DNA of 64,000 nt, taken from contig NW_020170393.1 of the NCBI RefSeq assembly GCF_000524195.1, positions 186,001 to 250,000 on the forward strand, in the 5' to 3' direction. The stretch is from Echinococcus granulosus (taxonomy: Eukaryota > Platyhelminthes > Cestoda > Cyclophyllidea > Taeniidae). The notes beneath the pieces were generated by a model. That model did no database searches, was not told where the DNA came from, and was given only the letters and a program-made list of their open reading frames with translations. Of the stretch, positions 41,301-50,167 are shown in pieces. The position numbers were made by a program, and so were the translations under genes. How positions within the stretch are numbered: the stretch's first letter is position 1; each line of letters opens with the position of its first letter.

Positions 41301-44300
41301 CCTCCTTAGCGAGGTCTCCGCGGTGAATCCAATGTATCAGACAGGTCTGGGCCGATTCCTCAAGCTCTTTGACGAGTCAATGGAGCTCTCCGAAAAATGT
41401 GTTGTCACCGCTCGGCGAATCATCAACATAATTGAATATATGACCTACAGCGTGTGGTCCTTTGCGGTGCGAGGTATGTTCAAGCTGGATAAGACAATGG
41501 CCACGCTCATGTTGGCGCTTCGTATTGATCTCCAGCGGAAGGCTGTTCGGCACGAGGAATTTATGGTCTTTATACAGGTACCATCACATCACGAGGTGTG
41601 AAACGTTTATTCGGGGCGCGGTGCCCGCTAACTCTGTATTTAAGCATGAATAAACTCAAAAATGGATTTAATGCTTGTGAATAATTGCAAATACACATGC
41701 ATCCTTTCAGGGCGGATCCGCATTGGACCTCAAGACGTGTCCGGCGAAGCCAGGGAAGTGGATATCCGATCTGACATGGTTGAATCTGGTGGCTCTTTCC
41801 AAGCTTACCGAGTTTAGCAGCATTGTTCAACAGGTGACCAGCACAGAGAAGCAGTGGCGTCTATGGTTCGACAAGGAAGCTCCGGAGGAAGAGACCATCC
41901 CTTGCGGCTATGAGCACACCCTCGACGTCTTCCGTCGTCTTCTGCTTATCCGCTCTTGGTGTCCGGATCGAGCCCTTCAGCAGGCTAAGAAGTACATCGT
42001 ACACTCTCTCGGTCAGGCCTACATTGAGGACGTTCCTGTCAATATCATAGAGTAAGTAGGGCACTTTCCTATTTTTAGTGGTTATTATACACCTCCCAGA
42101 CACATTCTGAATGTTTTGCTCCTTTACCAGTCTTTCCAATGAAGCCGATGCAAGGACGCCTTTATGTGGTCTCCTTAGTATGGGTGCTGACCCCACTCCC
42201 TTCATTGAGCACGCGGCTCGAAAGGTTCGGATAAACCTGGGGGTGGTTTCAATGGGCCAGGGGCAAGAGATTTATGCGCGTCGGCTACTGAAAACAGCGA
42301 TTGTTGAGGGAAATTGGGTGCTGTTGCAGAATTGCCATCTTTGTATAGAATATGTGCAGGAATTGTTCGAGATGCTCACCAGTATGGGTGACGTCAATCC
42401 CAGAGGCAGGGCTAAGGAGAGTGCCGATGGGGTTGGTGGTGGTGATATTGGAGGTCAAGGGGAGGCAGGGGGTGGTGGAGGTGGAGGAGGTGGGAACGAA
42501 GCAGGTGGTAGTGGACCCGTCGCACCCGACTCCTTTATGGCATCACCTTCCAAACCAGCATTTGTCCATGATCAGTTTCGGCTCTGGATCACCACTGAGG
42601 AGCACAAAATGTTCCCCATCAATCTCCTCCAGATCGCCATCAAGTTCACTAACGAGCCACCAGAAGGTATCAAAGCGAACCTTACGCGCACCTACCTTGG
42701 CATCACGCAGGACTTTTTAGAGATCTGTGTCACCAATCATTGGCGCATCATACTCTACTCGTTGGCCTACCTCCACTGCACTGTGCAAGAGAGACGCAAG
42801 TATGGACCCCTGGGTTGGTGCATTCCCTATGAGTTCAACCAATCTGATTTCAATGCCAGTGTACAGTTTCTGCAAAACCATCTTGACAGTTTGCAGTTCA
42901 AGAAGGGTCAGAGGATTAGCGTAAGTTGCGATCTGTTTAAGGCCTCCCTAAGCGTAGCCATCTCCTCAGACACTTGAATATTGTGGAAAGATGTTGTCAT
43001 TTATATGTGTGACCGCGGGCACCATCGAGATCTCAACTGAAATGATCAAGAAATAAGGCCTCAGGAATGAAGTCTTTAGCATTGGTAATGTGTAGACGCA
43101 CGAGGCGGGACTTGCGAGTAGACGTCTGTACCATTTTCACGTATTTATTTTGAGTGACCTTGGCCTTACCAGGATCGTTGGTATATCTAGGCTTTGTTTC
43201 CACCTTAAATTGGCCATTGTGGAGGACTCAACGAGATTACGGGCCGAAAAATTCATATATAATGCAAATTTTGAACAAAGATTTCTTTGCTACTAAAATA
43301 GGATCACTTTTCTGCCGTCATCGGTATCCTCAACAAATGTGCGACGAGTCTGTTTAGTCATTTCAGAATCTGTGACTGAGATTTTTAAAAAAAATGAAAT
43401 CAAAGATATTTTAGGCGTTTCGCAACGATTACGCCTCATAACTACTACTGCTTAGATGTAACTGGTATGCATAATCTTATTAACGTCCGTGAAACGCAAC
43501 TTTTTAGGGAATCGACTGGAAATGCACCTGCTACATGATTTCGGAGATACAGTACGGTGGGAGGGTGACTGACGACTTCGATCTTCGATTGCTCAAGTGC
43601 TTGACTCGCAATAGCTTCCAAGAGGCAATGTTCTCACCGGAATATACCATGGTTGAGCACTACCCCATTCCTCTGTTTGGAACAGTAGCTGAATACCTCA
43701 ACTACATTAAGAATGACTTGCCCCCACGTGACAGTCCCGAAGCATTCGGTCTCCATACTAACGCAGACATTAATTACTCTACGCAGACTACGCGTCGAAT
43801 TCTCGCAACCATCGTCTCCATTCAGCCGAAGGATGATTCAGGCGATTTGGGGGACGGAAAGGATGAGGATGATAGCGATACTGGTGGAACTCATAAGCCG
43901 GCCGTAGAGACTCGTGAGATGATCGTTCACCGGATCTGCACGGAGCTTCTGAAGAAGCTTCCACCACCCTACATACCCTTCCAAGTAGCTGAGCAATTGA
44001 AAGCCCTCGGTGCCCTGAAACCCTTAAACATCTTCCTCCGCCAGGAGGTTCAGAGGATGAACAAAGTGATAAAACTGGTTCTCGCCACCCTGACAGACCT
44101 TCGCCTTGCTATTGATGGAACCGTTGTGATGAACGAGGACCTCCGAGACGCCCTAGACTGCATTTACGATGCCCGAGTTCCTGCTTTCTGGATAAAGGTA
44201 CATAGGCGGAGGTTGCAGCTCGATTAAACTCGTTTAAATTTTGAATTTTTCCTGAATATTTTCCCTGGAATAGTCATCCTGGGACTCCTCAACGCTCGGA

Positions 44301-44819
44301 TTCTGGTTCTCAGAGCTTTTGGAACGGAACACGCAATTCTCAACATGGCTGGAGAAGGGCCGTCCGCTGTACTTCTGGATGACAGGTTTTTTCAATCCCC
44401 AGGGCTTCCTCACAGCGATGCGTCAGGAGATAAGTCGTTCTCACGAGGGTTGGTCACTGGACTCCGCGGTCCTTTCAAGTCACGTGACCAAACTCAATGT
44501 CGACGAAGTGCGAGAGCCTCCGCCGGAGGGGGTTTTTGTCTATGGTCTCTTCATCGAAGGTGCCGCCTGGGAGCGCAGATCAGGGAGGTTAATTGAAGCT
44601 CGTCCCAAGATCCTCTACGAACCCATGCCTGTCATTCATCTATTCGCAGTACAGGAAGGCAAGAAGACTGTGGTGGGACGACTGCCCTATACCTGCCCGA
44701 TTTACCGCAAACCCAAACGAACCGACCTTATGTATGTGACCTCGCTGGATTTGGCATGTTCAAAGAATCCGGACCATTGGATCAAACGGTCCGTTGCCCT
44801 CCTCTGTGACATCAAGTAG
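17394..44819 (+). CDS. Axonemal dynein heavy chain, outer-arm DNAH5/DNAH8 class, 47 exons, ~4791 aa
   Basis: This is the force-generating ATPase of the outer dynein arm of motile cilia and flagella. I joined 47 exons with matching phases, from 17394-17426 ([11 protein letters not shown]) and 18155-18383 to 44274-44819; the sum is 14,376 nt. Human DNAH5 is 4624 aa and DNAH8 4707. Order: tail (~1-1430), linker (~1440-1860), six-AAA ring from ~1985 with P-loops in AAA1-AAA4, antiparallel stalk with microtubule-binding tip (~3280-3590), AAA5/AAA6 and C-terminal domain ending [20 protein letters not shown]...LLCDIK. Diagnostic blocks include [39 protein letters not shown] and [11 protein letters not shown]. 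Close match over the whole length places it with DNAH5/8 rather than inner-arm chains; DNAH5 and DNAH8 cannot be separated by eye. No break was found. The first exon is the least certain part (alternative start near 18075). Introns at 17427, 19008, 26827 and 31363 are GC-AG. Confidence 0.93.
25489..25700 (+). other. Dynein tail exon 17: Ser/Gly/Pro-rich low-complexity insertion
   Basis: This exon of the dynein CDS encodes about 71 residues rich in Ser, Gly, Pro and Thr (for example [11 protein letters not shown] and [11 protein letters not shown]). It lies in a region of the tail where the vertebrate protein has a short acidic linker. Acceptor and donor (GTAAGC at 25701) fit the phase of both neighbours, so the exon appears genuine. 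It is probably a disordered loop. Confidence 0.75.
32089..32112 (+). other. Dynein AAA1 Walker A (GPAGTGKT)
   Basis: This is the main ATP-hydrolysis site of the motor, at about residue 2064. Both the catalytic Lys and Thr are present. The Walker B stretch CFDEFNR follows at about 32330-32350, so AAA1 looks catalytically intact. Confidence 0.95.
34496..34519 (+). other. Dynein AAA2 Walker A (GPSGAGKT)
   Basis: The second nucleotide-binding loop is at about residue 2346 in exon 34454-34942. It is followed by the expected [25 protein letters not shown] block (here starting [11 protein letters not shown]). Confidence 0.95.
35711..35734 (+). other. Dynein AAA3 Walker A (GEQGTAKT)
   Basis: The third nucleotide-binding loop is at about residue 2673, in exon 35553-35830. 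The sensor-like stretch [10 protein letters not shown] follows. AAA3 is the main regulatory site in dyneins. Confidence 0.95.
38134..38157 (+). other. Dynein AAA4 Walker A (GVGGSGKR)
   Basis: The fourth nucleotide-binding loop is at about residue 3037, in exon 37966-38219. The invariant Lys is present. The residue after it is Arg where many dyneins have Gln. Confidence 0.95.
39001..39990 (+). other. Dynein stalk and microtubule-binding domain
   Basis: Within the single 1614-base exon 38544-40157, two long charged heptad helices (about 39010-39350 and 39700-39960) flank the tip. The tip contains [31 protein letters not shown] and [10 protein letters not shown]. This is the standard antiparallel stalk that carries the microtubule-binding head. 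Confidence 0.9.
42381..42560 (+). other. Glycine-rich insertion in the dynein C-terminal part
   Basis: About 60 residues between the ...[10 protein letters not shown] helix and [17 protein letters not shown] carry a nine-Gly run and several shorter Gly runs. The vertebrate protein has only a few residues here. The insertion is uninterrupted within exon 42131-42920, so it is not an unspliced intron by phase. Nevertheless its G-rich repeats leave room for a retained short intron. Confidence 0.75.
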
Positions 44820-44880
44820 CTGTCGTCGAACAACCAAAGGCGTCTGCGCACGCAAGATGTAAGCTGTGACCCTGTTTGCC

Positions 44881-44886
44881 AATAAA
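44881..44886 (+). terminator. Polyadenylation signal of the dynein gene
   Basis: AATAAA lies 62 bases after the TAG stop at 44817-44819. Confidence 0.7.
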
Positions 44887-45628
44887 GATGCACTGATTTG
44901 TTAGTGTTTGTTCATTAAATCGTTAAGCTGCCGGTCAAGTGGACTTCTTACCTTCTCCCGCGGTACCTCTAGTGTTAGTTTTTGAGACACGGAGCCCTCG
45001 CCACTCGGAAGGGGTAGCTGACAGGCTTGTTTATGAAGAAAATTACGTCTTATGAGGGCTCACAGCAAGCAGCAGATTATCCCCTTTGCTCAAATTCTGG
45101 AAGCACTGCGACCCCGAGCCCCGTCAACCAATGACAACCAAACACCTGGCAAAACCACATTACAAAACGGGAACCCACACAACCGCACGCACCCCTCTAC
45201 ACCCAGTGAGTAATCACAGTGCTGATGGCCAGTCCACCCAATCAAGTTCACAATCACAATTCGTTCGCTTGCGGGGATTCTGTCGCAGACCCCACTCTAG
45301 CCTACATGTTGCGCCACCCAACCATCCCCACCGCGAGTTGAAACCTGATGAAGTCAGGAGCACGACAGGAGCCCAGAGATGTCTCACCCTAGATGCCAAA
45401 TCCTACCAACGGATGAATCGAACACAAGTCACCACAAATCCCATTAGGTCGGACACGTATTTGAAAAAATTAACCGCCTAACCGACGCGAGTGAACATGG
45501 TGTTTCAACGAGGTAATGAGGAACTAAGTGCTCCTGGTAACCCCACGTTTTGAAAGAAAGACGTATGATAAATTGGGGAAACACCTTGACTTAATATGCC
45601 CCAGAGAATGAATGAGGGACGCCAAAAT
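44887..45628. other. Convergent intergenic spacer between dynein and GID4
   Basis: About 740 bases between two polyadenylation signals on opposite strands. A 131-codon plus-strand open frame (45086-45481) and a 61-codon minus-strand frame inside it are rich in Pro, Thr, His and Gln. They have no start context, introns or family resemblance. The segment could be part of a repeat, but I see no second copy in the window. Confidence 0.35.
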
Positions 45629-45634
45629 TTTATT
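45629..45634 (-). terminator. Polyadenylation signal of GID4
   Basis: The plus strand reads TTTATT, so AATAAA on the minus strand, 70 bases after the GID4 stop codon at 45704-45706. Confidence 0.6.
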
Positions 45635-45703
45635 ATCAAACTGAGCAAGAAAATGATTAAGGCACGAAAATAAATGGCATGTGACGATCATCCATAGATG
45701 GAT

Positions 45704-46458
45704 CTAGCGTATCTGGAAGGCGGTCGACGTCACCTGGGGATCATACCTCAACTCCAGGAGTTGCAACCTAGAAACAGCACATGAGATAAATGCGATGGAC
45801 TCGCCTCTCGGTCTTGTTATGAAAGTAGCCCGTCAGTTCTCCTGTTGACTTTTGCAGGCATATGTAGTAGAAGCCAGTGGACGGTTTTTTACCAGAAGTT
45901 CTGTTTGGATCTGGTAAAATAAACTTCTCTTTCCATCGCATGTACACGTGATCAAAGTTCTCCAATTGGGAGTAGTCAAAGTTATCTCTGTAGTAGTTGG
46001 GAAAACGCGCCATCACATTGAGCTCGTTCTTCCGAAGAAGAATGCATAGTAAGAGGAAAACACCCTTACCCAGTGGTTCGTGTCTGTTTCAACCGAGGCA
46101 CCCCACTTTCCTGTGATAAAAGGAAACAGTCGACTTATAATTTCTCCATTGAAAAACGACGTCACTGCCTTCCCATCTCCTCCATTTTCGAAGGTCTCTG
46201 AGTCATTGTTGGCCTTGTCGACCTTTAAAAATCCGCAAAGAGTTTTTGCCGCCAGATCCACGGTCTAAAACCAATCAGTTTAATAACTGAAGCGCCTACC
46301 AGAAAACTGACATCAACGGCATGTTTTTTACATCGTGATATTTGGGAACCGACGAAGTGTGCACCTGGATGGATGCATGACGTGTTCACGGTGTTAGTGG
46401 GGAAGAAGGGACACGGCCCAAGATCCACCCAACTAGAAACCATGTTCGAGGGATTCAT
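45704..46458 (-). CDS. GID4: GID4, substrate receptor of the GID/CTLH E3 ubiquitin ligase, 4 exons, 213 aa
   Basis: GID4 recognises N-terminal proline degrons for the GID/CTLH ubiquitin ligase. Minus-strand exons: 46458-46300, 46264-46070, 46028-45805, 45767-45704 (642 nt, phases agree). Landmarks of the beta-barrel family: HPGAHFVGSQIS, TLCGFLKV, TSFFNGEIISRLFPFITGKW, NFDHVYMRWKEKFILPD, TGFYYICLQKSTGELTGYF and the C-terminal FQIR. Human GID4 is 300 aa with a long disordered N-terminus, so this protein is shorter at that end. All three introns are tiny (35, 41 and 37 bases). The last is GC-AG (donor GCGAGT); only that junction restores the expected 19-residue C-terminal strand. A splice acceptor (GGCTTTAG) ends one base before the ATG, so a leader exon or trans-spliced leader is likely. 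Confidence 0.88.
45768..45804 (-). other. 37-base GC-AG intron in GID4
   Basis: On the minus strand the intron begins GCGAGT and ends TTTCTAG. Without removal the protein would end in an unrelated RVHRIYLMCCF tail. With removal it continues LQLLELRYDPQ...FQIR, the same length as the conserved GID4 end. A GT donor three bases further in gives the wrong phase. Confidence 0.75.
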
Positions 46459-48040
46459 TCTAAAGCCAGTGAAATAAGTGGAAATTATGCTTCAGGAAAT
46501 CCTCAGCCTAGACCAAATTCATGCACAAAAGGAGCTGGGTCGACAAAGGTCAACCAACCCAAATCTCCCTCGTTCAGACCTTTTACTTCTAATCAAGGGA
46601 CTCACCGGATTTGCAGGAGACACCTAAAAAGGGTAACAAGGCATGCGTGAGAAACATGGAACTAATTACCTCCATAATAAGCTAAATCGGTTCCATCAGA
46701 GAAATAGCAATATCGCACTGGAATTCGCCAGCACGCAAATAACAGCATTGCTGTCAAATTCCTCGAATTCGCCTTTATCTCATCGCGTGGATAAATAGGT
46801 CACTCAGTATTAATCACCTACAGAGATGCATGGGAAGGACACAGACATCCACTTGTCAAAAGGAAATCTTTTCACCGGTAAAAAATGTTAGGACAGATTT
46901 TTGGTACCAGAGGGCCTCAGTGCAGGTGAAAATAAGGAGGGAAGTATAAAGCAGGAATTGCATCGAAAGCATTCGAATAATGCAAAACCATATTTTCTTC
47001 GGAATAAGATGACCTCGGCCATCTTCAATATGAAAGGCAGCAATAGAGTAAAAGGCAGTGATACAAGAGTGGAAATCCCTGAGAGTAAACCCAAATGGCG
47101 ACTTTACTCAGCTTTATTTGCTAAAACTGCACGAGAATACAAAATGCGCAGTTCCTACAACCTACAACCTAAGAATTGACCATAACAATCTGAAACCGTA
47201 ACCACTCGCAAAGCAAATAAGTTATCTGCAAAGAGTAAAAGGACAAGTGCGATCCCACTTAAAATATGAATGACACCAAGCCATACTGCCCAAATAAAGG
47301 CGACACTACCACACACCTACCAAAGACGCGCCAGCAGCCATCTATGCAAAGATTAAGGGCTGCAAAAATTGAGGTATTAAAGCAATACTTTTCAGTAAAC
47401 AAAATACAACCATGGGCTTTTCTTACAACCTAATTAGGTGCTCCGACTTAAATGCACCCAGTCATTTACTTGAAAAAGTGTTAAGCAGATTTTATTGATA
47501 AGAAGGCGGAAATGAACAGTTGGTTTGAAAAAGCACACACGTAAGGCATAATAAAATTGTAATACGGGAACTCGTAATCAATAGAATTTTTACTTCCTTA
47601 CAAACTGTTTGATAAATTAGCAGATAGTCTAACTCCGCTAACTCTTAAATAGCCCACTTTGTGTTCTTTCAACGCGACATTCCAACCATGTCTATGTCTC
47701 TCCAAACATTCTATGTGCCGATAATAGGCCCTTTTATCATGTAATATGCCTTATTACTGATCTAGAATGCCAAGGGACATCATATTCATGTTGATATTAA
47801 AGCAGGCATAACACAGGGAAAAACAGCCATAAATCCGTTGACGGCCTACCAGATGATGGCGCTATGGAAGAAGGCCATTTACCGTTGATAGATATGGCTG
47901 TTCAGCCCCATTACACAGAGACAAGTCGGTATGTCCCCATATTGTAAAAGTCGTTGTCAACCCCAAAGGCAAGCTATTGCAATATTCATGTTGTTTTAAT
48001 GCTCTTTTCAGAGAGGAGGCGGGGGTACGATTCTATAGCG

Positions 48041-48229
48041 TCCCGCGACTCCCTGAAGATGAGAGAGGCCAAAATACTCAGGCAAAATATATATTCAGCA
48101 CAGAGAAGGTGTTTCGGCTGCTGGTGTGGCCCGAAGGCCAGCCCACCCAGCGAGAAGCAAGAAGGCTAATTCAAAGTGCAAAAGTGGCACCCCACCAATA
48201 CCGAGGGATAAACGACCATCGCGTTACAA
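48041..48229 (+). repeat. Dispersed repeat, copy 1
   Basis: About 190 bases, similar to the copies at 48315-48506 and 55055-55229 in the same orientation. Shared pieces include AATATATATTCAGC, GAGAAGGTG, TGGCCCGAAGGCCAGCCC and a closing CCGAGGGATAAAC. This copy has an open frame through it (PRLPEDERGQNTQAKYIF...), while copy 2 and copy 3 share the first part of that frame and then hit stops. It may be a decayed fragment of a mobile element's coding region or a non-autonomous element. No terminal repeats or target-site duplications were found. Confidence 0.7.
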
Positions 48230-48314
48230 TTCGAACCTCGTGACAGAGTCGACGTCCTGCAAGCCTGAGAGCGGTTACTGATCCTTACTCTCCTAAACTA
48301 TGTACTAGTTGTAG

Positions 48315-48506
48315 CTTCCCGAGACTCCCTGACGACGAAAGAAGACAAAATATTCGGGCAGAATATATATTCAGCGCAGAAAAGGTGCCTGGGCTATTGG
48401 CATGGCCCAAAAGGCCAGCTCACCCAGCGACGGGCTAGGAAGCTAATTCAAGATCCAAAAGCGGCGCCTCAGCAGAACCGAGGGATAAACCACTATCGTA
48501 TTACAC
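48315..48506 (+). repeat. Dispersed repeat, copy 2
   Basis: Second copy, about 85 bases after copy 1. It shares GAAAGAAGACAAAATA and CTATTGGCATGGCCC with copy 3 more closely than with copy 1. Its open frame (PRLPDDERRQNIRAEYIF) stops earlier than that of copy 1. Confidence 0.7.
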
Positions 48507-49653
48507 TAGTTTTCCCTACTCACTATCTCAACAAATATGTCAAAATTAAACCAATCTGGATGTTCTAAGAATATGAGGAACAGGGGAAAGGAGACCCACG
48601 AGCCTCATTCTACATTATTGTATGTCACCAAGAAAATCTCTTAACGTCACCACTTGAATTCATACTATCCTCTTTCTAATATTACTATTAGGCAAATGCA
48701 ACTGCAAAGGTCTGCAACCATGCAGAACATAGTTTCGGAAGAGCATCCTTTAATCTTTAATACTTCAAACTCACATCGATTAGTCTCAATATATTCAGCC
48801 TTACAGGGAGTACTTTATTTAGAAGCCTTCGCCATGCCTATACCACTTTTCATTAGAAATGAGCAATACATTTCAATTGGTAGGAAAAAACCATGAATTT
48901 TAAACTGGAACTCACTGTCAGCTACACACCGCAGAAAAATCCATTGTGGTAGGACCAGAAGGGTGGCCACAAGGGCAGTCAGAAACTATGCTTGGAAAAT
49001 GATAGCGTGCAGACATTTGAAGCTGTTTGGATGTCATTCTCTAAGTTAGTAATGCATGTAATTTTGACTTTTGATTCTCTTTTTAAGCCATCCCATACAC
49101 GGACAATAGACCATTCTGTTAAATTAGGATATCTTATTACAGTTTCACAAAGGGCCCCGGCTGCCGCGTTCAAAATGTTTGACAAAATAGCATACGAAAC
49201 CTTGATTAGCTTTAAGAAGAAAAAATAAAATTGCAGCCTTGGCAAGAGATTAAACCGAATTCATATTGGCTGTATAAGCACAAACTTACCGGTTTATACT
49301 ATATTCGAATATATGAATATTTAGAGTAGCTAACGCCTTTGGCAAATGTATGTAATATGCAGGCTGATGTGTTATAAATGATACGCCGACAAGACGATTT
49401 TGTTATTTGAGTAACAATTTTGAAGACAAATATGCGGAGAATTTATCTTTATAGTGCAACTAAGTAAGGCTGTTTTAGTTCCCGAACAGTTGCCATTATC
49501 AGCTATTATACGACTGCAAAACACCGACTAAACTTTGAATTATAATCAAGTACACTTTCCATGGGACTAATTAAGTCAAAAACACCACCTGACCTATTTG
49601 TTACTTATAGTGAACCGAGTTTAATCTAGGTCGGCGTTCCCTCATTTCAAATT

Positions 49654-50012
49654 ATGAAGGGTATAGGTGGGGGTGCGGCTAGAATCGAGCAAACGTTTTT
49701 AGATGAGGACGTGCCTCATTGTTTGGACTGCAACTTTCCACGAGTTCTCCAGCAGAATGCAATTGATGGTATATTTATTTAAGGAATCGTATTTGCCTTG
49801 TAGGCAATTGTTTGTCACTTTTAACGTTTAGTGACTTTAAAGAGTTGGGTTTGACAAAAGCTGATGTGAGGTAATTCTTGTTTTCAGTCACGTCTTTTAG
49901 CGTCCTTCATGATATTTATTGCAGAGGTCTAGAATCCAATAACATTCTACTCGCTTCGCTAATTCAAGAAGAGAAGAAACCCACTGACAACTCTTGTTTC
50001 ACTCATGTGTAG
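49654..50012 (+). CDS. Small SAM-domain-like protein, 3 exons, 89 aa
   Basis: Exons 49654-49768, 49804-49870 and 49925-50012 join with matching phases into 270 nt, with introns of 35 and 54 bases. The product begins MKGIGGGAARIEQTFLDEDV. Its middle, VLQQNAIDGNCLSLLTFSDF and then KELGLTKADVRGLE, follows the second half of a SAM domain, where NEIDG-x-x-LLLLTEEDLKELGI is typical. The first SAM helix (usually with Trp) is not obvious. SAM domains mediate protein-protein and sometimes RNA binding; the partner is unknown. The stop TAG lies only 155 bases before the PEPD start on the same strand, and no AATAAA is seen between them, which suggests shared transcription. I cannot name a one-to-one ortholog. 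Confidence 0.6.
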
Positions 50013-50167
50013 CACAAAATTTCTTATATCGGTTTTGTTATTGTGAATTTTTGGCATGAATACATAATTTAGCTTTCTCTATTCGTTTTTCTTGACCACA
50101 TTCAATGAACTAAGCTTAACGTATTGGATTCATTTGTAGGTAAATCGCTGAATTCTCTCTACCTAAA

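Larger units (their letters stand above)
46459..49653. other. Gene-poor intergenic region with dispersed repeats
   Basis: About 3.2 kb without a supported gene. It should include the GID4 promoter at its left end (minus strand). Open frames up to 92 codons (for example 46901-47179) show no family resemblance. Two copies of a dispersed repeat lie at about 48041-48229 and 48315-48506. Confidence 0.45.

Noticed and set aside
42352..42720. 122-codon open frame overlapping the dynein
   Set aside because: It is a frame-shifted shadow of exon 42131-42920, whose true frame matches the dynein C-terminal domain.
46901..47179. 92-codon Lys/Ser-rich open frame
   Set aside because: No family resemblance, no splice context, and the opposite strand is equally open.
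47977..48243. 88-codon open frame as a possible gene
   Set aside because: It coincides with copy 1 of the dispersed repeat; the other two copies have stops in the same frame.
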